A stretch of 64,000 nucleotides of DNA, from positions 57,809 through 121,808 of the forward strand of contig JAFEAV010000010.1 in NCBI GenBank assembly GCA_018266215.1, in the 5' to 3' direction. Both the position numbers and the translations under genes were made by a program. Of the stretch, positions 58,848 to 64,000 are shown piece after piece. The notes below the pieces were generated by a model. That model searched no databases. It saw nothing but the letters and a program-made list of their open reading frames with translations, and was not told the DNA's origin. This DNA is from Cyanobacteria bacterium SZAS LIN-3 (GTDB taxonomy: Bacteria > Cyanobacteriota > Vampirovibrionia > Obscuribacterales > Obscuribacteraceae). The first letter of the stretch is position 1; every line of letters begins with the position of its first letter.

Positions 58848-60818
58848 ATGCAAACGAAATCTCTGAAACCCGGTCAGCAGATTCTCATCAGCCGCTTCTG
58901 GAACAACGTCACCGCCAAGGCCGACGCTACCGCTGTGCTGGTGAAGAATCCCGACACCGAATCCAAGTATGTCTATGGCGGCGTCGGCCCGATGGGAATG
59001 GGCGGCGGCGCAATCGTCGTCACCCCCCCGAAGTACAGCAAGATCACCTGGGATGACGCCGGACGCATCGTCGCCGAAATCACCGCTCGTCTGATGGACG
59101 CTGGTGTGCGTCGCGGCGACCGCGTGGCCCTGCTCTCCTGGAACTGCCCCGAATGGGTCTGGACCGACCTGGCCATCCAATCCCTGGGCGCCGTCTCGGT
59201 GCCGATCTATCCCAACAACGGCGCCGACCAGGTCATCTTCGTCGCCCAGAACGCCGGCGCTTCGCTCGTCATCGCCGACTGCAAGTCACAGGCCGACAAG
59301 GTCACCAGCACCGACGGTCATGGCCTCACCGCCATGCTCTTCGACAACCTGACCGCCGGCTCGCAGCACTACCAGCTGCGCCTGCACGGCCGCAAGGAAG
59401 GCATCACCTTCCAGAACGACGAAGCGGTGCTCTCCCTCAGCCCCCGAGCGCAGAGCATCTTCAACTACCTGACCGGCCAGAGCTCAGGCGCCACCTTCAT
59501 GGAAGCCACCCCAGACGGCGTCAAGCCTCAGGGCGTGACCCGCAAGGACACGGCCAAGCTGATCTACACCTCCGGCTCGAGCGGCGTGCCCAAGGGCGTC
59601 GAAATCACCCACGGCAACGTGGCCTGCTCCTGCGAGTCCGTGTACGAACACGGCTTCAACTTCGGCGACGAAGACCTGTATCTCTCCTACCTGCCGCTGG
59701 CTCACGTGTACGAAAACGTGAACGGCATGGGCATCTGCCTGTGGAACGGCGTCACCGTCGCATTCTGCAAGGTGGAAGAGGTGGGCAAAATGCTGCCTGA
59801 CTTGCATCCCACGATCGTTCTCGGAGTCCCGCTCGTGTGGCGCCGGATGAAGGACAAGATTCAGAGTCAGATGGACGCCGCCAAGGGCTTCAAGTCCAAG
59901 CTGATCAAGTGGGCCTTCGCGCAGAAGAAGGGCACCTTCAAGCACTGGCTGGCCGACATGCTGGTCTTCCGCACCGTTCGCAACGGTCTCGGCGGCCGCC
60001 TGCGCATCCTCGGCTCCGGTGGCGCTCCCATCTCGCCGGATGTGCTCAAGTTCTTCCAGTCAGTCGGCCTCGAAATCATCGAAGGCTACGGGCTCACCGA
60101 AACCTCGGGCGCCATCGTGGCCAATCGCCCGGGCCAGACCGAAATCGGCACCGTGGGCTTTGTCGTCAACGGCGCCGAAGTGAAGATCGTGCCCGCCGAA
60201 GGTGACACCAGCGGCAGTGGCGAGATCTGGCTGCGCGGCGGTGTCGTATCGCCGGGCTACTGGCAGTTGCCGGAAGAGAACGCCTCGGCCTTCACCGCCG
60301 ATGGCTGGTTCAAGACCGGCGACAAGGGCTTCGTCGACGCCAACGGCCGGCTGCACATCACCGGTCGTCTGAAGCGCCTCTTCAAGACCGACGGCGGCAA
60401 GTATGTCGCCCCGGAGAAGATCGAAAAGGCCTTCGACAACGCCGCCATCATCCAGGCGATCGTGCCGGTCGGTGACAGCAAGCCCTTCATCGGCGCCGTC
60501 ATCTTCATCAATCCCATCGCCGCCAAGGAGCTGCTCCGCGCCAAGGGCGTGAGCATTCCCGCCGGCGACGCCGACGCGCAACAGGCATTCTTTGCCAAAC
60601 ACGAGCTGGTCAAGGAAGCTGTGGCTGCGGCGGTCAAGGAGGCGAACGCCACCCTGGAACACTGGGAAACGGTCAAGAAGGTCGAGATCATCGAAGACGC
60701 CGCAACGGTCGAGAACGGCCTGCTGACCGCCAGTCAGAAGGTCCGCCCGACCGAGGTGATGAAGCGCTACGGTGACCGCATCGAAGCGATGTTCGTCAAG
60801 CCGGGCAAGGGCAACTAA
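58848..60818 (+). CDS. fadD: Long-chain acyl-CoA synthetase
   Basis: 656 residues from ATG 58848 (GGAG 6 bp upstream). The AMP-binding core has LIYTSGSSGVPKGVEITHGN, EGYGLTETSG and GWFKTGDKGFVD. The C-terminal lysine lies in GRLKRLFKTDGGKYVAPEKIE. It activates fatty acids with ATP and CoA, feeding the divergent thiolase/FadJ operon. The enzyme is of the FACL/FadD15-like type with a long N-terminal part. Codons are strongly biased, suggesting high expression. A strong terminator follows. Confidence 0.93.
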   Translation: MQTKSLKPGQQILISRFWNNVTAKADATAVLVKNPDTESKYVYGGVGPMGMGGGAIVVTPPKYSKITWDDAGRIVAEITARLMDAGVRRGDRVALLSWNCPEWVWTDLAIQSLGAVSVPIYPNNGADQVIFVAQNAGASLVIADCKSQADKVTSTDGHGLTAMLFDNLTAGSQHYQLRLHGRKEGITFQNDEAVLSLSPRAQSIFNYLTGQSSGATFMEATPDGVKPQGVTRKDTAKLIYTSGSSGVPKGVEITHGNVACSCESVYEHGFNFGDEDLYLSYLPLAHVYENVNGMGICLWNGVTVAFCKVEEVGKMLPDLHPTIVLGVPLVWRRMKDKIQSQMDAAKGFKSKLIKWAFAQKKGTFKHWLADMLVFRTVRNGLGGRLRILGSGGAPISPDVLKFFQSVGLEIIEGYGLTETSGAIVANRPGQTEIGTVGFVVNGAEVKIVPAEGDTSGSGEIWLRGGVVSPGYWQLPEENASAFTADGWFKTGDKGFVDANGRLHITGRLKRLFKTDGGKYVAPEKIEKAFDNAAIIQAIVPVGDSKPFIGAVIFINPIAAKELLRAKGVSIPAGDADAQQAFFAKHELVKEAVAAAVKEANATLEHWETVKKVEIIEDAATVENGLLTASQKVRPTEVMKRYGDRIEAMFVKPGKGN

Positions 60819-60857
60819 GCTCTGAACCGGTTGCACTAACCGTTCTACTCAAACTGG

Positions 60858-60927
60858 AGCAAGGGCAACCGGGGTCATTTCACTGCTGAAAAGCAGCAAT
60901 GACCCCGGCCCCTTGCTTTAGTTTTTT
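60858..60927 (+). terminator. Strong rho-independent terminator after the acyl-CoA synthetase
   Basis: AGCAAGGG / CCCTTGCT form an outer stem and CCGGGGTCATT / AATGACCCCGG an inner one, with CTGC/GCAG at the tip. TTTAGTTTTTT follows (run at 60922-60927). Confidence 0.9.
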
Positions 60928-60972
60928 GCCCTTTTCTATGACTTCTTATAGTATAAGACCGGCAGACCAAAA

Positions 60973-62625
60973 TCAGAAACCAGCAAATTCACTGTATGGA
61001 CTGGTCGAATCGCTCATATCCGCGCCCCTCAAGTCGGCACCGGCCAGAATCGCTCCATCCAGACGACAGTGACTCATATCAGCACCGCGTAACTTGGCAT
61101 TGGCAAGACGCGCATTGCGCAGGTCAGAATGACTGAGATCAGCAAAACTCATATCCACCCCGTTTTTAGCCGCCTCACTCAATGCTTCACGCAGATAGGC
61201 CGACTGATACCAGAAAATCACCCGGCCGTCTCGGGTTAAAAGCGCCTTCGGCGCTTGATCGGAAGCGTAATCGCGCTGCTCCCATGATTGCAAGCTATAA
61301 AATCTCGGCTTGGGTACTTCGGGCACCCCAGCCTCATAAACCTTGCGATCAGGATCCAGATCCGCAAGCGGCGTGCTGGCCATCATCATACAAAAACCAG
61401 CGGCCAGCCCGACAAACACGCAAACCGCGGCGGCGATGGTCAGGCTGGCTTTTTGCCCCAGTGGCCAGGCTTTCACCGGAGCAGCAGACACTTTCGCATC
61501 GGTGCGCTCGAGCGGATGGCGCTCCAGCGGTTCGCTAATTTCCAGACTGTGCTTGGCCAGCGACATATCAAAAACAATGGGACTGCGTTTTGGACCGAGC
61601 TCCTCTTCAGCGGTACGCAAGCCCGACGAAGAAGGCGGAGGCGCAACAGCAGCAGGTTTGGCGCTGACCGGCGGCACAGCCTTGAGAGGCGGCGGTCTAT
61701 ACTTCGGTCGGCCGCCGCTCTTAACTCGGCGGAGATCCGCTGCCAGAGCCGCTACGGTTTGATAGCGATCAGCGGGAGATTTTGCCAGCATACCGCTCAT
61801 TACCAGCTGCAAATTGGACTCAACACTGATGTTCAGCTGTCGAAAGACTTCAAAATCCGGATCGACCTGCATCTGTTTGAGAGCAATCTGCACCCCATTT
61901 TGGCCTTCAAAAGGCGGGCGCCCGGACAAGCACTCATACATAACGCAGCCCAGGGAGTAGATATCGGAGCGAGCATCGAGACGCTGCCCCTCTAATTGCT
62001 CCGGACACATATAAGCGGGATTGCCAAAAGCATCACCGTCAGGAGTAAAGTACTTTGTCTCCCGACCGGCACTGGGCAATACTTTTGCAATGCCGAAGTC
62101 CGCCAGTTTCACCCGCTCGCTTTTTCCGTCGCCAGTAAAAACAATATTACCAGGCTTGATATCTCGATGGAAAATATTCTTACTGTGAGCCAATTCTAAC
62201 CCTTCACAAAGGGCTAAAAAAAGATCGATTACAGTCGTTTGCCCCATGCGTCCGACCTGGGCCAGGCGCTCCCCAAGGCTGCCGCCGTCGATGAAATCAC
62301 AAATCAGATAAGGCAGACCGGCGGCAGTATTTCCCGTGGCATAAACACTGACCAGATGCGCATGATTGAGAAGGACAGCCTTTTTTGCCTCCATGGCAAA
62401 ACGCTTGGCCGTTCTTGGATTTTCAGCATACTGGCTGCGCAAAACCTTGGCCGCAAAAACCTCGTCGGCATCGCTGCGTCTCGCTTTATAGACGGTCGTA
62501 ATTGACCCTTCACCCAGGCGATCAAGAATTTCAAAATCAGCAATCGCATCCGAGCAGAAATTTTCCACCCCTGAAGCCATCGCCGAAAGCTTAATCTGGT
62601 CTACCTCCAGCTCCTTAAAGTCCAT
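60973..62625 (-). CDS. Membrane Ser/Thr kinase with pentapeptide-repeat tail
   Basis: 550 residues from ATG 62625 (GGAGGG upstream); a TTG at 62634 touches the ribosome site. The kinase is complete: GEGSITTVYKA glycine loop, Lys60, FHRDIKPGN, LADFGIAK and the activation-loop YMCPEQLEG. After a Pro-rich linker, a single membrane helix lies near 395-415 (ASLTIAAAVCVFVGLAAGF). The last ~50 residues are pentapeptide repeats (A/D-L/x-x-x pattern: ADLSHSDLRNARLANAKLRGADMSH), placed outside the membrane, where they could sense or bind a ligand or surface polymer. Substrates are unknown. Confidence 0.88.
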   Translation of the reverse strand: MDFKELEVDQIKLSAMASGVENFCSDAIADFEILDRLGEGSITTVYKARRSDADEVFAAKVLRSQYAENPRTAKRFAMEAKKAVLLNHAHLVSVYATGNTAAGLPYLICDFIDGGSLGERLAQVGRMGQTTVIDLFLALCEGLELAHSKNIFHRDIKPGNIVFTGDGKSERVKLADFGIAKVLPSAGRETKYFTPDGDAFGNPAYMCPEQLEGQRLDARSDIYSLGCVMYECLSGRPPFEGQNGVQIALKQMQVDPDFEVFRQLNISVESNLQLVMSGMLAKSPADRYQTVAALAADLRRVKSGGRPKYRPPPLKAVPPVSAKPAAVAPPPSSSGLRTAEEELGPKRSPIVFDMSLAKHSLEISEPLERHPLERTDAKVSAAPVKAWPLGQKASLTIAAAVCVFVGLAAGFCMMMASTPLADLDPDRKVYEAGVPEVPKPRFYSLQSWEQRDYASDQAPKALLTRDGRVIFWYQSAYLREALSEAAKNGVDMSFADLSHSDLRNARLANAKLRGADMSHCRLDGAILAGADLRGADMSDSTSPYSEFAGF

Positions 62626-62689
62626 GGACCGCAACCCTCCAGGTCAAACTTTATATGCCACAAAGATGAAGCAACCCCTAAAACATTTA

Positions 62690-62718
62690 TTGACGCCGTG
62701 GGCAATATTGGCGATTAT
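62690..62718 (+). promoter_or_regulatory. Promoter of the response regulator gene
   Basis: TTGACG (62690-62695), 17 bp, GATTAT (62713-62718), about 120 bp upstream of the GTG start. The -35 is 5/6 and the -10 4/6 to consensus. Confidence 0.4.
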
Positions 62719-62838
62719 GTTTTGACGACTGTGCCGTAGAACTGATCCAAAAAGCGAATACTGGCTCAGAATGTTTACATCGAGTTCACGTGCGCTGGTC
62801 TATGGTGATAGTGGTGGTTATTTGGACGGCGGTGGATT

Positions 62839-63486
62839 GTGGATCCAAACATCAAATTCATGATTGTTGAAGACCAGGACATCGTGAGCCTCGGGCTAAA
62901 AATGTCTCTGGAACAGTACCCAAATCTTCAGTTTCTCGGTCTCGCAAAAGACGGTGAACAAGCTGTAGAAATGGCTATTTCACTGAAGCCGGACGTGATC
63001 ATTATGGATCTCGGTCTACCAAAACTAGACGGCATTGAAGCGACGCGCAAAATCACTCAAATTGACCCTGTAATCAAGATTTTGATTATGAGTTCGCGGG
63101 ACAAAGCCAGCGATATTTTTGCTTGCTTCGCCGTGGGCGCCGCCGGCTACTGCCGCAAGGACGCCTCCGCCGGAGAAGTTTACGCATCTATGCAGGCAAT
63201 CTTAAGCGGTCAACTGACCATCGAGTCATCCATCGCCGGAAACATACTTGCCTGCTGGCGCGATCTACAGTCGAGCGGCAGTCTTACAGACAGTCAGGGC
63301 CAACCATTTGCCCTATCCGAAATCGATTTGCAAATAATCTCAATGATCGCCGACGGCTTGAATAATAAGTCCATCGCCGATAAGCTAGGCCTGACAGTCG
63401 ATTCGCTCGGGCAACACAAGCAGCAGTTGAGGCATAATCTCGCCGCTCTTGGATCCCTGCTGGTCGAACTGAACGAAGGCTCCTGA
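62839..63486 (+). CDS. NarL/FixJ-type response regulator
   Basis: 215 residues. Receiver: Glu11-Asp12, phosphoacceptor Asp57 (IIMDLGLPKLDG), and a Lys in YCRKDAS where KP is usual. The LuxR-type HTH is at ~155-205 (ALSEIDLQIISMIADGLNNKSIADKLGLTVDSLGQHKQQLRHNLA); the usual T-V-K-x-H reads S-L-G-Q-H. It should bind DNA when phosphorylated, though no kinase gene is near. Start is GTG with GGTGGATT upstream. It is divergent from the Ser/Thr kinase gene. Confidence 0.88.
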   Translation: MDPNIKFMIVEDQDIVSLGLKMSLEQYPNLQFLGLAKDGEQAVEMAISLKPDVIIMDLGLPKLDGIEATRKITQIDPVIKILIMSSRDKASDIFACFAVGAAGYCRKDASAGEVYASMQAILSGQLTIESSIAGNILACWRDLQSSGSLTDSQGQPFALSEIDLQIISMIADGLNNKSIADKLGLTVDSLGQHKQQLRHNLAALGSLLVELNEGS

Positions 63487-63534
63487 AGCTTTCAGCGAAA
63501 CTCCGCGCTTAGCGCCAACCGGCTCAATTAACAA

Positions 63535-64000
63535 ATGGCAACAATAAAAATCACCTGTCGCGCAATCCTGAGCGACCTCGACGGCACTCTTGTGGACTCC
63601 GCCTGTTGTGTAGACTCCGCCTGGGAAACCTGGGCCAGAGGCCACAACCTTGATGTGGAATGGATCAAAAAAAGTGCTCACGGTATGCGCACGGCGGACA
63701 GCCTCAAATTGCTCACTCCGCATCTGGACCTGAAAACCGAAATGATCAGCCTGGAAGATCTGGAATGCGGATGCACCGAATCACTCGTACCGATCAACGG
63801 CGCCCATGATCTCCTGGAACAGTTGGACCGGAATGCCGCACGCTGGGCCATTGTCACCTCCGGATCGAGCCGCCTGGCCAACCATCGTCTAAACTTCGTA
63901 CAACTTCCCCGGCCTTCCGTTTTTGTCACCGCTGATGATGTCATTCTGGGCAAGCCCGAACCGCAATGTTATTTACTGGCCGCCGAGGGCCTGGGCGTAA
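63535..64000 (+). CDS. HAD-superfamily sugar-phosphatase-like protein, truncated by window end
   Basis: The frame is open from ATG 63535 to the window end (155 codons). Motif I is ILSDLDGTLVDS (Asp14, Asp16), motif II is WAIVTSGSS, and motif III begins GKPEP. The order resembles beta-phosphoglucomutase/YfbT-type sugar phosphatases. It starts 48 bp after the response regulator stop. The C-terminal part, with the last catalytic aspartate, is outside the window. Confidence 0.82.
   Translation, partial: MATIKITCRAILSDLDGTLVDSACCVDSAWETWARGHNLDVEWIKKSAHGMRTADSLKLLTPHLDLKTEMISLEDLECGCTESLVPINGAHDLLEQLDRNAARWAIVTSGSSRLANHRLNFVQLPRPSVFVTADDVILGKPEPQCYLLAAEGLGV

Overview
The window reads as chromosome from a Gram-negative-type bacterium of moderately high GC. 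A GmhB-like heptose phosphatase, a LpxH-like metallophosphatase beside a GT4 glycosyltransferase, many signal-peptide proteins and a Tat substrate suggest an outer-membrane envelope. Cyanophycinase, kinesin-light-chain-type TPR proteins, a Ser/Thr kinase with pentapeptide repeats and a DUF4331 protein would suit the non-photosynthetic Cyanobacteriota relatives (Vampirovibrionia/Melainabacteria, Obscuribacterales-like). That lineage is an inference and cannot be settled here. I recognised no rRNA, tRNA, IS element, prophage or CRISPR array. Most annotated genes have no antisense competitor that looks real.

Layout. 0-7 kb: two tandem paralogous membrane proteins of TMTC/PMT style, the first cut by the window edge, then a histidine-box hydroxylase, an FAD oxidoreductase and cyanophycinase, closed by a strong terminator. 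7-13 kb: an unknown protein, two secreted TPR proteins, and a coupled pair of clostripain-like protease and PHB-depolymerase-like esterase. 13.1-17.1 kb: a five-gene minus-strand operon of mostly unrecognised proteins (one-TM peptide, beta-helix repeat protein, internally duplicated protein, Rossmann/SLOG-like protein, ParB-fold protein). It has a leader-peptide plus RNA-switch architecture before the last gene and a strong terminator. This is the most novel region.

17.4-33.5 kb: a large secreted KLC-TPR protein; a CGNR regulator divergent from a flavin split-barrel protein and a DMT exporter; DNA polymerase IV; an M23 peptidase; a prephenate dehydrogenase fused to a dehydratase-like domain; a tandem Usp; ArfB; DUF4331; a metallophosphatase/glycosyltransferase pair; and an ArsR-ArsI arsenic cassette. 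33.5-44 kb: a coupled pair of exported TldD/TldE-like proteins, a minisatellite, a receiver-only response regulator, ProRS, a HAD phosphatase behind a long structured leader, and a CPBP protease. 44-52.7 kb: a ureohydrolase-Hen1-Pnkp operon (RNA repair) and a Tat-exported protein coupled to a transglutaminase. 52.8-60.8 kb: a fatty-acid degradation locus (patatin lipase, thiolase, FadJ; divergent acyl-CoA synthetase) with strongly biased codons that suggest high expression. 60.9-64 kb: Ser/Thr kinase, LuxR-type response regulator and a truncated HAD gene.

Regulation visible in the sequence includes several rho-independent terminators, a divergent promoter with interlocked -35 boxes, and a recurring arrangement in which a -10 box lies exactly six bases before an ATG. 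The last implies leaderless mRNAs for several genes.
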